Assembly (NCBI GenBank): GCA_012033595.1
Contig: JAAUQL010000068.1
Span: forward strand, 1-34,024
Length of the DNA: 34,024 bases
Direction: 5' to 3'
DNA from: Cyclobacteriaceae bacterium
GTDB lineage: Bacteria > Bacteroidota > Bacteroidia > Cytophagales > Cyclobacteriaceae
Numbering within the stretch: position 1 is the stretch's first letter; the number at the start of each line of letters is the position of its first letter. The notes under the pieces are model-generated. The model searched no databases and was not told the origin of the DNA. It saw only the letters and a list, made by a program, of their open reading frames with translations. A program made the position numbers and the translations under genes. Below, piece after piece: positions 1 to 9,933 of the stretch.

Positions 1-2
1 GA

Positions 3-143
3 AATTAATAGTTTTAGAAATTTTAATAACCCTTCTAAATCAACCTGTCATGGTTTGTTTCTTCCGTACAGGAATTAATAGTTTTAGAAATTTTAATAAC
101 CCTTCTAAATCAACCTGTCAGGTTTTGGAAACCTGTCAGGTTT
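3..143. repeat. 48-bp direct repeat plus CAGGTT inverted repeats
   Basis: Bases 3-50 recur identically at 73-120, a 70-base spacing. The second copy runs into two short inverted repeats. The first has arms AACCTG/CAGGTT around a central T (112-124). The second has arms AAACCTG/CAGGTTT around a central T (129-143). The first copy ends in the same half-site with one extra T (about 42-56). The element lies just past the stop of the LamG gene, so one hairpin could end that minus-strand transcript, although no long T-tract follows. It may equally be an interspersed intergenic repeat cut by the window edge. The repeat itself is read directly; its role is inference. Confidence 0.75.
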
Positions 144-151
144 GTACCCTC

Positions 152-1854
152 CTACAATTCTGAATCGTAAATGGCCTTAATTTCTGCCTGGGACAATGCT
201 TTATTAAAAAACCTCATTTCGTCCATCAAACTCAAATCGGATTCATGACCCCAATAGCTGAACGTCTCCCCACCGGATGCAATGGTAGCCACATCGCAAC
301 CTGTCCAGTCGATTTTGGCCGGCAGATCAGCAGTGCGTTTTTCCACCCCGTTGAAATAGATCGTGCTCTTGCTCGCAGAAATGGTGACCGCAATGTGAAC
401 CCATTCTGCTGAGGTCGCATCCAATACATCGCCATCGTTCCAGGCATCGCTGCTCCCTGTGCCCACGTTTAGCTTGATCCTTTGCTCGGTGGCGTTGCCT
501 TCCCTAAACAGACGTATTCCCTGGTTGCGGTTATCGGGCGTGGCGCCGATCACCAGCATACCGGCGCGATCAGGTGTCGGGTTGACTTTGTACCAGAAAG
601 CTGCTGAAAACTCATCGCTAAGCAAACCTGCTGTCGGCACTTCGAGGTAGGCATTTTCTGCGCCTTTATATGCTTCGCGATATTTACTGTCTTCTGCATA
701 CGATGGCACACCTACCGTCGTGGCCACCATCTGTGGCATATAATTGCCGTTGAACGACATATAAAGCGTTTCACTGTCAAGCTCATCAGGTACATCGGCC
801 ATTATGCTTGCGATCTCAGCCTGGGTAAGCGCTTTGTTAAAAAACCTCAATTCGTCCATCAAACTCAGATCAGATTTATGATTCCAATAGCTGAATGTCT
901 CCCCACCGGATGCAATGGTAGCCACATCGCAACCTGTCCAGTCGATTTTGGCCGGCAGATCAGCAGCCCGTTTTTCCACCCCGTTGAAATAGATCGTGGT
1001 CTTGCTTGCAGAAATGGTGAACGCAATGTGAACCCATTCTGCTGAGGTTGCATCCAGCACGTCGCCATCGTTCCAGGTTTCGCCTCCACCTGTGCCCACG
1101 TTTAGCTTAATCCTTTGCTCGGTGGCGTTGCCTTCCCTAAACAGACGTATTCCCTGGTTGCGGTTATCTGGCGTGGCGCCGATCACCAGCATACCGGCGC
1201 GGTCAGGTGTCGGGTTGACTTTGTACCAGAAAGCTGCTGAAAACTCATCGCCAAGCAAACCTGCTGTCGGTAATTCCAGGTAGGAATTTTCTGCCCCTTT
1301 GTATGCTTCCTTCTGCCAACCATTGGCTTCGAACCCCGGGATGCCGACCACCGTGGCCTTATCGGCACGGTATGCAAATCTGTTCGCGTTGTCACCATCA
1401 AAAGGCATATAAAAGCTTTCGTCTGGCAATGGCGCCACAAAGCCCAGGTCGGTCACTTTCAAAAAATCTGACCGTACGCTGGTGGACTTGCCATCTATAT
1501 CTGTGGCAGTGACCACCAGTGAGTGAGATCCCAGGGCCACATCAGGTTGATCGATATTTTTATAAAAACCCTGTAATCCTTAAATTCGGTAAATTTCCCT
1601 ATTTCCTGACCATCAAGTGATACTACCACTTCTTTTATTTCTATATCATCGGTGGCAGTGAACTTAATTTCAACAGGCGACACTTCAAGGCTATCCTGAA
1701 CCAAATCGCCATCTTTAGGATAGGTAATGGTGACTTCCGGGGCTGATTCATCAGGCTCGGGGGCTACCGGTGTAATGTCATCTATGCCATCTCTACAGGC
1801 TACAGCCAGCACCACTGCGACTATGGCTATCATCAAATATTTCAAAGTCTTCAT
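152..1854 (-). CDS. LamG-domain surface lipoprotein (frameshifted), likely glycan-binding protein
   Basis: About 567 residues once the frame is restored. It starts with a lipoprotein signal (MKTLKYLMIAIVAVVLAVAC), followed by an Ig-like segment (VTITYPKDGD... FTATDDIEIKEVVVSLDG...). Two LamG/concanavalin-like modules follow and are nearly identical to each other. The frame breaks at bases 1564-1571 (A5 next to C3 on the plus strand): one base is missing, and restoring it joins ...KFTEFKDYR to GFYKNIDQPDVALGSHSLV. It is the third gene of the susC1-susD1 operon, 26 bases after susD1, where a SusE/SusF-like surface glycan-binding protein is expected. No catalytic residues are recognisable. The lipoprotein and LamG calls are firm; the binding role is inferred from family and position. 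Confidence 0.85.
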
Positions 1855-1880
1855 TTCTTACGTTTTTATATGATCAACGA

Positions 1881-3421
1881 TTATTGAATTTCGCGCAATA
1901 CAGGAAACTGATCTACCTGGTTTTGGGGATACGGAAGGAAAATATCAGCTTCGGTAAAGGTTCTGCCACCATAGCTCAGCTCATTGTAATTGCCCAGCCT
2001 CACCATATCATAGTAGCGTATGCCCCACTCCATGGCCAATTCGGCAAATTTCTCATCCATCACTTCCTGGTTGGTCACAGCCGACAGGGGTGCCAGACCG
2101 GCGCGCGCTCTCACGGCGTTAACCGCTTCATCGGCAGTCATGCTGGTGCCACTGGCGCCCTGTGTGAGCGCTTCGGCATGCATGAGCAATATCTCAGCAT
2201 ACCTGATGCAAGTCAGGTTTTTGTTGGTGCCATAGTCTGTTCTGCCCGGAGTGAGCTGGTCAGAAGGCAAATAGTGCTTGCCACTGGCAAAAAGTGCTCT
2301 TGCATAGTCATTGATCACATCGCCCGACGGGGTGGTATTGGATATCCACGCCGGAAGGGTAGCATAACCCGGCTCTTTTTCAATTCTTCAATGCCCCGGT
2401 CGGTAAATAGCACGCTGGTCTGCAGTCGGGTGTTTTCGCCCCTGTCGATCATGAAGGTGATGAACTTGATGCTGGGTTCGTAAAAACCCCAACCTGCATT
2501 GGTTTTTTCCACTTTCGGAGTCCAGTTTTGAGGTCCGAAGAAGGCAAACAAATAGCTGATGTTATCGCCTGAGCCCTTACCAAAATCAGAGTATTGCATT
2601 TCGAGCAGGTTTTCATTGTTCAGCTTTCCTTTTATTTTGAACAATTCATAAAAGTCTGGTTCGAGCATAAACTTGCCGGAGGCTATGATTTGCGAGGTGG
2701 CATCGGCCACGTTCTGGTAGTTTTTCAGTTCCAGATTGGCCAGTGCTTTTATTGCCAGTGCGGTGTACCTGGTTACCCCGCCCCTGATGTCTGTGCGCTC
2801 ATTGGGTCTGACGGCAGGTAAAATAGCCGCAGCTTCATCCATCTGGTCAGAGATATGCTGCATCACTTCATCTTTGGTGGCTGGTGCGGCTTCGAGCAGT
2901 TGTGTGGGGTCTGAGCTTTCGGGAATAAAAACATCACCCCACACGCGCGACAATTGAAAAAGAAGGAATGCTCGAAGTGTTTTGGCTTCTGCAATATACT
3001 GATCGGCCAGGGCTTGATTGCTCGCAAATTCTTTGTAAAGCAAGATTTGTTCTATGGCAGAATGTGCATTTAAGATATCGCGGTATTCGTTTTGCCACAC
3101 CGAATTGTACATCCAATAGTCTTTGTTGTACTTATACTTATCGGTCTCTGCAAAATCCTGCTGGTCGCCCAGCCCGCCGGCATTTACATCATCGCCCCGC
3201 ACAGATATAATGGGAAACTCTTCCCATCCTCTGCTTTGAAAACCTTCATAGGCGCCCAGGAGCGGCAATATCATGTTTTTAGTTTGAGAATAATCTGTTC
3301 CTTCTGTAAATGTGGTGTTCAGGGGAGGATTTTCGATCACATCCTGGCAAGCGGTAGCTACGGATAGCAACACAGCTAGAGCCATCATTTTAATCACCTG
3401 ATATATTTTATTGATTTTCAT
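1881..3421 (-). CDS. susD: SusD/RagB-family outer-membrane lipoprotein 1 (frameshifted)
   Basis: About 513 residues after frame repair, normal for SusD. A type II signal ends in VATAC with the lipidated Cys near residue 25. TPR-like segments typical of the family are visible (YIAEAKTLRAFLLFQLSRVWG; RYAEILLMHAEALTQ; VNAVRARAGL; FAELAMEWGIRYYDMVRLG), and the usual C-terminal end (LPYPQNQVDQFPVLREIQ) is intact. The frame breaks in the T5 run at 2376-2380. One missing base separates ...RGIEELKK from EPGYATLPAWISNTTPSGDV. It lies 11 bases after susC1, with which it should form the lid-and-barrel import complex. The specific glycan cannot be read from the sequence. The family is certain; the break is probably an artefact. 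Confidence 0.93.
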
Positions 3422-3432
3422 AGTTGTATCGA

Positions 3433-6400
3433 TTAAAATTTAACGTTTAGGCCAAGGGTATACACTGCTGGAATGGGGTAAGTTTGGGTATCGATGCCAT
3501 TGGCCACTTCGGGATTGAACCCATTGTAGCTGAAAAGCGTGAGTGGGCGCTCTGCCGTAAAGGAGATGCGCATGTCGGGCATATCCGCGCCGGCTATGGT
3601 GGTGTTCCTGATGTTGTAGGCGAGGTTCACATTCTGAATTCTGAAATATGCTCCATCTTCCACAAAGTAGTCGCTCATTCTTTGGTTCCAACCTTTGCGC
3701 AAACCTGCCGAAGACGGGTATTTGTTGGAGGTGCCTTCGCCATGCCACCTGTTTGTGGCCAGGTCGGCATCCATGTTGGTATCAGAAGTCCAGATATATT
3801 CTCCTCTTTTTCTATTCAGAATTTTGTTTCCATACTGACCCATAAAGTTGGCCGTAAGGTCAAAATTCCTAAAGGACACCCCAAGGTTGAAACCGTACAT
3901 CAGAGAAGGAACATAAGAGCCCAACACCACACGGTCGTCTTCGTTGATGATGCCATCGCCGTTCTGATCTTTGTATTTGAAATCGCCCGGAACCAAATCG
4001 TTGGCCACTGCCACCGGATCGTTCTGGATTTCCTCATCATTTTGATAAACACCAAGCACCTCGCGTCCGAAAAAAGCCAAAAGCGGCTCGCCGACGATAG
4101 AACGCTGCCTAAATTCTGCTGATCCTCCATCGATATAAGGCTGTCCATACAAATCCCTCACCTCGTTTTTAAGGGTACTCATATTGCCGCCAAGGCGATA
4201 ACTCAGGCCATTGTCAAAGCTATCTTCCCAGCCTAGCGTAAGTTCCAAGCCGGAGTTTCTGATCACCCCTACATTGCGCAATACGGAGCCGCCAACCAAA
4301 GGAATATTTACCGGAATAGCTGCATTCTTGGTATCCCTGCTGTAATAGTCCGCTTCGAGCGAAAGCCGGTTGTCGAGAAAACGCGAACTCACTCCAATGT
4401 TCCACTCTTCGGTCACTTCCCATCTTAAGGACGAGAAGGAACTGGTAGTAGTGGTGCCGGTAACCAGGGTGCCATCTATAGCCGTATTGACTACAGAAGT
4501 GGTAATAGCCCCATCGCTGGCCTGTATGTTGTCATTACCGAGCTGACCCCAGCTGCCGCGTAACTTCAGGAAATCAAACACCTGCGAATTGTCCAAAAAA
4601 GTTTCTTCCGATATCACCCAGCCTGCGCCAATTGTTGGAAAATAACTCCATTTTTCCTGGTATTTGCTGCTTCCATCAGCACGCATGGTGCCATAGAGGA
4701 GGTAGCGCTCGTCATAATTGTATGATACTCGACCAAAGTACGACATACCATACTCACGCCGGCCATTGTCTTTCACATCTTCTACCACTATGGTTTCTGC
4801 CTGATCGAGGTACCATGACTCTTCATTTTCATAGGGAAAATTCAAGCCTCTGGCTGATAGGGAACTATAGGCCTCGTCACGATAAGACGTGCCTGCCATC
4901 ACAGTGACGAAATGCTTGCCGAAGTTATCATCGTAGGTGAGCACATTGTCCCAAATCTGGTCGTTGTATGCTTCTTCTTTTTTGGTAATAGCTGCATCGG
5001 CTCTTTGAAAACCCTGAGAAATGAAAAATGGCAGGTTGACGTCTCGGGTACTCAGATTGGTAACGCCGAGGTTATAGGCAGATCTGAAGTTCAATTTGTT
5101 GGGGATCAATTCAAGCTGAACATAAAAATTGGCCAACAGTTTTTTAATTTTTTGTTGGTTGTCATTATACCTCATAGACGGGAAAGGGTTTTGTCCTCCG
5201 CGGTATCCGATCAACTGGGCGCTCGAGTACGGATCTGGTGTGGCATCGGCATTGTCATAATCATACACGGGCAAAATAGGCACAGCAAAATAGGCCAGAT
5301 TCCATGCGGTGCCCTCTTCACGGTATTTGGTGGCATTGCTCCAAATCATATTGCCACCTACCTTCAGCCAATCATTAGCCTTGTAGTCTAGCTTGGCCCT
5401 TAAATTAAATCTTTCATATTCGTTTTTCATATCCAGCACGCCTTCTTGATCAAAATAGCTACCGCCTATGGAATAAGAAGCATTTTCTCCACCCCCGCTT
5501 ATATTGAGGCTGTGGTTTTGTATGGCTGCCTGTCGCAGCACCTCATTGTACCAGTCGGTGTTCACGTCGGGCACGTTTGGATTTATCCTGCTGCGGCCAT
5601 AGCGTTGCATGGCATTTTGAATAAAAGTGACATCAGGAACCGAACCTGATTCAGTGGCCATGGTCGTAAACTGCTCGGCATTGGCCATTTTCAGTACGTT
5701 TTGCGCCACTTGTGTACCATAGTAGCCATCGTAGGTAATGTCTGTTTTTTGGTTGAAATCGCCCGACTTGGTTTCGATCAATACTACACCATTTGCGGCT
5801 CTTACACCATAAATTGCTGCCGCCGAGGCATCTTTCATTACCGAAATCGTGGCAATGTCGTTGGTATTGAGAAAGTCGATATTGTCGAAAAACATACCAT
5901 CCACCACATACAATGGTGCTTCGTTGTTGCTACCGGGATAGGAGCCTATACCGCGAATGCGCACGGTAGGCGACGATCCGGGCGATCCACTGCTTACCAC
6001 CTGCAAGCCTGCTACCTTACCTTGCAACGATTGCATGGCCTGGCCAGTCGGGGTCTTGGTGATTTCGGCAGATTTAATGGTGGTGATGGATGAAGTGAGG
6101 TCTTTTGACTTGGTGGCCCCATAGCCTATCACCACTATTTCGTCAAGTGCCTGCAGGTCCGGAGCCATTTGTACATCAATGACCGACTGAACCAATACTG
6201 GTATCTCTTCGGTGACATAGCCTACCGAGCTAAATACCAATACATCCTCCTCTGAGTTGATATCGATGGCATAGGTGCCATCGAGGTCTGTAACTGTGCC
6301 AATACTGGTGCCTTTGATCACCACATTGACTCCCGGCAATTCCTCGGCACTTTCCATATCGATGACCTGGCCGGTAACCTGGCGCTGTTGTGCATTACCT

Positions 6401-6474
6401 GCTAAGTAGATAAAGCTCAAAGCCATGAAAAGGAGCAGCCTCCATTTTTTCTTTTCTTGTCTGTGTATTTTCAT
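3433..6474 (-). CDS. susC: SusC/RagA-family TonB-linked outer-membrane transporter 1
   Basis: About 1013 residues from the start at 6474; an in-frame ATG at 6501 would add nine residues (MYISKTNTT) that do not fit a signal peptide. The signal peptide (WRLLLFMALSFIYLAGNAQ) is followed by a CarboxypepD-regulatory-like domain (VTGQVIDMESAEELPGVNVVIKG). Next come the conserved linker VVIGYGATKSKDLTSSI, the plug with VRIRGIGSYPGSNNEAPLYV and AIYGVRAANGVVLIETKSG, and a long beta-barrel ending in the expected aromatic residue (YTLGLNVKF). It is uninterrupted, unlike many neighbours. It heads the operon with susD1 and the LamG lipoprotein. SusC proteins import oligosaccharides bound by SusD, driven by TonB. 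Confidence 0.95.
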   Translation of the reverse strand: MKIHRQEKKKWRLLLFMALSFIYLAGNAQQRQVTGQVIDMESAEELPGVNVVIKGTSIGTVTDLDGTYAIDINSEEDVLVFSSVGYVTEEIPVLVQSVIDVQMAPDLQALDEIVVIGYGATKSKDLTSSITTIKSAEITKTPTGQAMQSLQGKVAGLQVVSSGSPGSSPTVRIRGIGSYPGSNNEAPLYVVDGMFFDNIDFLNTNDIATISVMKDASAAAIYGVRAANGVVLIETKSGDFNQKTDITYDGYYGTQVAQNVLKMANAEQFTTMATESGSVPDVTFIQNAMQRYGRSRINPNVPDVNTDWYNEVLRQAAIQNHSLNISGGGENASYSIGGSYFDQEGVLDMKNEYERFNLRAKLDYKANDWLKVGGNMIWSNATKYREEGTAWNLAYFAVPILPVYDYDNADATPDPYSSAQLIGYRGGQNPFPSMRYNDNQQKIKKLLANFYVQLELIPNKLNFRSAYNLGVTNLSTRDVNLPFFISQGFQRADAAITKKEEAYNDQIWDNVLTYDDNFGKHFVTVMAGTSYRDEAYSSLSARGLNFPYENEESWYLDQAETIVVEDVKDNGRREYGMSYFGRVSYNYDERYLLYGTMRADGSSKYQEKWSYFPTIGAGWVISEETFLDNSQVFDFLKLRGSWGQLGNDNIQASDGAITTSVVNTAIDGTLVTGTTTTSSFSSLRWEVTEEWNIGVSSRFLDNRLSLEADYYSRDTKNAAIPVNIPLVGGSVLRNVGVIRNSGLELTLGWEDSFDNGLSYRLGGNMSTLKNEVRDLYGQPYIDGGSAEFRQRSIVGEPLLAFFGREVLGVYQNDEEIQNDPVAVANDLVPGDFKYKDQNGDGIINEDDRVVLGSYVPSLMYGFNLGVSFRNFDLTANFMGQYGNKILNRKRGEYIWTSDTNMDADLATNRWHGEGTSNKYPSSAGLRKGWNQRMSDYFVEDGAYFRIQNVNLAYNIRNTTIAGADMPDMRISFTAERPLTLFSYNGFNPEVANGIDTQTYPIPAVYTLGLNVKF

Positions 6475-6501
6475 AGTAGTATTTGTTTTACTGATGTACA
6501 A

Positions 6502-6939
6502 AAGTGGAAACTCGCCGGTGCAAAAGAAAAAAATGGCATACTACTCAATTACGTCATCCGAAAGTGTTCATCCGTGCTACCTTCACATCACTACATCAGC
6601 AAATCATAATATGCTGTTTATCAAATTTTTATATTCATTTATTTATAACATTTTTCTAAATGCACCTCCCCCCTATTGTAGCATTTTGGTCTGGAGACTT
6701 ACCCGGATTTACTAACAGCATCCTATTGTGAGATAGTAAAATTATCTGTTGACTCGTCTGGAGAGGCGTTGGACGGGTATGGCAATCTTAACCAGCTAAA
6801 ACGTAATATGGTGCCGAATGATTTGGCAAACATTGGATGTCGGGGTTCCTGAAATGGTCCCTTATTCAACAGGACATCACCAGACAAAAAAAATCTGTGG
6901 CCGGGCTTCGTCAACAGGATGCGGTTGCGCATCGACAAT
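6502..6939. other. 438-base intergenic region
   Basis: This is the leader of susC1 on one side and the 3' side of the large regulator on the other. I found no consensus TAnnTTTG box for susC1. Bases 6721-6939 are open in more than one frame. A 71-codon minus frame abuts the regulator (6723-6938), and plus-strand frames read protein-like for short stretches (for example a 42-codon run ending with a TGA near 6852). None has homology I recognise or a convincing start, so no gene is called. It could hold a degenerate fragment. Confidence 0.4.
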
Positions 6940-9786
6940 TCAATAATTCATGATAAAATCAACCAGATTCGACTCATGCTCCAGGTGCAGTTTCTTTCTA
7001 AGGCGGTATCGCCTGATCTCCACTCCCCTGGTGGTGATATTGAGCAGGGAGGCTATTTCCTTGGACTGAAGGTTCATTTTGAGGTAGGCACAGAGTTGGA
7101 TATCGGCAGGGGTAAGATCGGGGTATTCTTCTTTGAGGCGCTTGAGGAAATTTTCGTGCACCTCGCTAAAGCTGTGCTCAAACATGCTCCAGTCCTTTTC
7201 GGAAGTAAGATCACTATCTATTTTTCTCACGATACGGTTGTAGTATTTCGAAGGAAAACGCTGCCCGAGTTCTTCTTTCATTTGCAAGAGCTCATTTTTT
7301 ACGGCACTCAGGGTTTTGTTTTTATGAATTAGCGAAAAGGTAGATTTGGCGAGCCTGCTGTTGCGCAGTTTCACTTCCGACCTCAGATTTTCATTTCTCA
7401 TTTCTATAAGCTTTTTCTCATTTTCAGCAGCTTCCTTTTCAATGATATATTTGCGCTCAAGCTCGTGTCGAAACTTCATGCGTTTGATCTTCCTCCGATT
7501 GTAATAGGCCACCAACAGCCAAAAAAGCAGAAAAACAAGTAGGTACAAAGACCAGGCAGTCTTGCTTTGAAACCAGGGCGGATGGATGGTAAATGCAAGA
7601 ATCAGTTGTTTGGCATCGTCGCTTCCTTCGGGTCTTACCCTGAGGGTATATTCGCCGTAAGGCAAATTTTGAAATGAAATATCATCATGAGGGTCGGCTC
7701 GGGTCCATCGTTCGTCGTATCCATCGAGCATATACATAAGGTCAACTTCGCGCGAATACTCAGGAAAAGAGAGCATGAGTCGCATGTTGTTGTATCTGTA
7801 AGGCACCTTTATATCTTCCGGATCCACCTGAAATTGGTCTCCCCTAAGTGACTGAAAACTGAGCTGGCGAATGAGGATTCCGGATTGGCGACCATCTTTA
7901 TTTTCCTTCCAGTCACGATTGTAAACTGCATATCCGTTGTCGAGGAAGATCATGGTATTGGATGAGTCCATGACATAAATATTTTCATACCCCGGAATCA
8001 GGTAGTCGTTCAGGTCGTTCAGCACATCATCGTCTATCTGTCTTACTTCATTTTCGTCCATCACTACCCTGGCACAATCGCCATCTACAAATATCCAATA
8101 GTTGTCGGTGCCTGCTCCTACTATTCTGGCATTTTGTGCCATATCGCCCAGTTGTTTATTTATTGCGTCAAGCGAAAAAAAATGATTTTGAATATCATCG
8201 TAATATAAAAAACCACTGTCTGAGCTGATCACGAGTTTGTTGTTGAGCTTGTTCACATACGATTTGCTTTGTTTGGAAAACTCGCGCACTTCGGTGATTT
8301 CGTCCAACGCGTCGTTGAGTTCCAATCGATACAAGCCTTTATGCGTGTGTGCTACCCATAGCACGTTTTCCCTTTCGAAGGCTATGAATTTTGAAAGCTT
8401 CGAAAAACCAGGCAGGGTATGTGCTAAACGCCACTGGCCGTCAGACTTCTGATAGACAGACAATCCGTTGTAGCTGCCCTGAAAAATATGGTCGCTACGA
8501 TACGGATATTGTTTGATATCGTAGCCGCCGGAAATGCTGGAGAGCAGTTTCAGGCGGTAGTGATCGATGAGATAGGTGGCCGTATTGTGACCGCAGAATA
8601 GTTTCCCATCGATTTCGACCAGGCTCCAAACCTGACCCTGCGATCCGGGAATTATTTCAAACCGACCCATCCCCGAAGGGTTTTCTGTGCTTAGCTGCGC
8701 ATAAAACAACCCGCGGTTGGTACCAAGATATAGATCGCCTTGGTAAATAATGGCCGCATACACACTACCCAAATTGCCCGAAACATCGGTATTGTAATAA
8801 ATTGGTGAATTGACTTTGATCAGGTCAACGCCATTGTCGAGCCCTGCCCACAGATTGGCATCGCGATCTACAAAGAGACCCAGCACGGTGTTGTTGTTCA
8901 GCCCTTTTTCTTTGTTGATTTGGTTGAGCACAGCCCCCGATTGATTAATGATATAAATGCCGCCCAATAATGTGCCTATCGCAAACTTGTCATTTGACAA
9001 TTTTACCCCCCTGTTTACCTGGTTTTTGACAACTTCATCGAGACTGGCACCCTGCCAGGAATCAAATTTTCCATTTTTCCAAATGAAAAACCCCGACGCC
9101 TCTGTGCCGATAAGCACTGTGCCCGATTCGGAAAACGGTAGCATCAGGTTGATCCTCTTGCCCACAAAAAGCTCACTGCCTTCAATGAATACTGCCTTAT
9201 TGTTTACAATTTCAACCATACCTTTATTGAGTACCTGCACAAAAAGGCGGTCATTGAGCACAAAAGGCGGAAAAAGCACTCCCTGGCCGGTCAGTAAGAT
9301 ACTGATGTCGCGGCCATTGTAGAGAAAGGTATTGGAAAAGGACTGAAAAACGACATTGCCGGCCCATGCTCTGATCCACCATATTTCCTGATCGCCAAAA
9401 TCATAGTCGGGCAGCAGATTGGTAAGCGAAGTATAGTGCATTTGGAAATGTTGGTCTTTTTCCCAATATCCCAATTCGCCGAGTGAACCACTATACACAC
9501 GCCCCTGATGTGCCAACACCGACCGTACTATGGTACCCGATGGCAAATTGTAACGGTTCCAGCGGAGGCCGTCGAATTGGAGCAAGCCATTGGAATTGCC
9601 CACATACAGCAGGCCGTCTTCGTCCTGAGTCATCGACCAGTTCTGATTGCCCGCTTTATAGTCGCGTTTGGTAAAGTGCTGGATAAATGGGATGGCGTAG
9701 CGGAGCAGGTCATCGGCCAGCGCATTGACCCCTGCCAAAAGCAGGCACAGCAACAAAACATAACGATATAGGGTGCATTGTCTCAA
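6940..9786 (-). CDS. Membrane-spanning one-component regulator: propeller, Y_Y_Y domain, TM, LuxR-type HTH
   Basis: 948 residues. After a signal peptide (YVLLLCLLLAGVNALAD) comes a long periplasmic region of propeller-type repeats (LLYVGNSNGLLQFDG, NLWAGLDNGVDLIKV, VLWVAHTHKGLYRLEL). A Y_Y_Y-like domain follows (LMYMLDGYDERWTRADP... LPYGEYTLRVRPEGSD, roughly residues 660-730). One transmembrane helix lies near 743-762, then a charged coiled coil, and a C-terminal helix-turn-helix near 888-948 (LTPADIQLCAYLKMNLQSKE ... EIRRYRLRKKL). It has no histidine kinase or receiver domain, so it resembles triple-Tyr LuxR-tailed regulators rather than a hybrid two-component system. It probably senses a glycan fragment in the periplasm and controls the neighbouring susCD operon. 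That role is inferred from architecture and position. Confidence 0.88.
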   Translation of the reverse strand: MRQCTLYRYVLLLCLLLAGVNALADDLLRYAIPFIQHFTKRDYKAGNQNWSMTQDEDGLLYVGNSNGLLQFDGLRWNRYNLPSGTIVRSVLAHQGRVYSGSLGELGYWEKDQHFQMHYTSLTNLLPDYDFGDQEIWWIRAWAGNVVFQSFSNTFLYNGRDISILLTGQGVLFPPFVLNDRLFVQVLNKGMVEIVNNKAVFIEGSELFVGKRINLMLPFSESGTVLIGTEASGFFIWKNGKFDSWQGASLDEVVKNQVNRGVKLSNDKFAIGTLLGGIYIINQSGAVLNQINKEKGLNNNTVLGLFVDRDANLWAGLDNGVDLIKVNSPIYYNTDVSGNLGSVYAAIIYQGDLYLGTNRGLFYAQLSTENPSGMGRFEIIPGSQGQVWSLVEIDGKLFCGHNTATYLIDHYRLKLLSSISGGYDIKQYPYRSDHIFQGSYNGLSVYQKSDGQWRLAHTLPGFSKLSKFIAFERENVLWVAHTHKGLYRLELNDALDEITEVREFSKQSKSYVNKLNNKLVISSDSGFLYYDDIQNHFFSLDAINKQLGDMAQNARIVGAGTDNYWIFVDGDCARVVMDENEVRQIDDDVLNDLNDYLIPGYENIYVMDSSNTMIFLDNGYAVYNRDWKENKDGRQSGILIRQLSFQSLRGDQFQVDPEDIKVPYRYNNMRLMLSFPEYSREVDLMYMLDGYDERWTRADPHDDISFQNLPYGEYTLRVRPEGSDDAKQLILAFTIHPPWFQSKTAWSLYLLVFLLFWLLVAYYNRRKIKRMKFRHELERKYIIEKEAAENEKKLIEMRNENLRSEVKLRNSRLAKSTFSLIHKNKTLSAVKNELLQMKEELGQRFPSKYYNRIVRKIDSDLTSEKDWSMFEHSFSEVHENFLKRLKEEYPDLTPADIQLCAYLKMNLQSKEIASLLNITTRGVEIRRYRLRKKLHLEHESNLVDFIMNY

Positions 9787-9812
9787 AACAAAACGGGATT
9801 AGCCTATTACCA

Positions 9813-9833
9813 GGCAAATATGGGTAATTTGCC
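9813..9833. promoter_or_regulatory. Palindrome upstream of the membrane regulator
   Basis: GGCAAAT and ATTTGCC form perfect 7-base arms around a 7-base spacer, 27 bases upstream of the regulator's start codon. The site is neither T-tailed nor behind a gene end, so it looks more like an operator than a terminator. Binding by the adjacent HTH protein is speculation. Confidence 0.35.
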
Positions 9834-9933
9834 AGAATGGTGCTAAAAAATAAAATCGGAAAGGCTAAAGAACCCAGGGTATCATCATAAAATTTTGCAA
9901 CACTAAGCGATATAGCGAATTGGAAAATGAAAA

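Noticed and set aside
152-1540. Separate LamG protein starting at 1540
   Set aside because: The upstream frame supplies its signal peptide and Ig-like part. A single missing base joins them, so this is one gene.
1884-2483. Plus-strand open frame of 199 codons
   Set aside because: It is antisense to susD1, whose protein is unmistakable.
3484-4122. Plus-strand open frame of 212 codons
   Set aside because: It is antisense to susC1 with no recognisable domain.
6723-6938. 71-codon minus-strand frame after the large regulator
   Set aside because: No homology, and composition is compatible with chance. Frames on the other strand are equally open, so it is described as intergenic.
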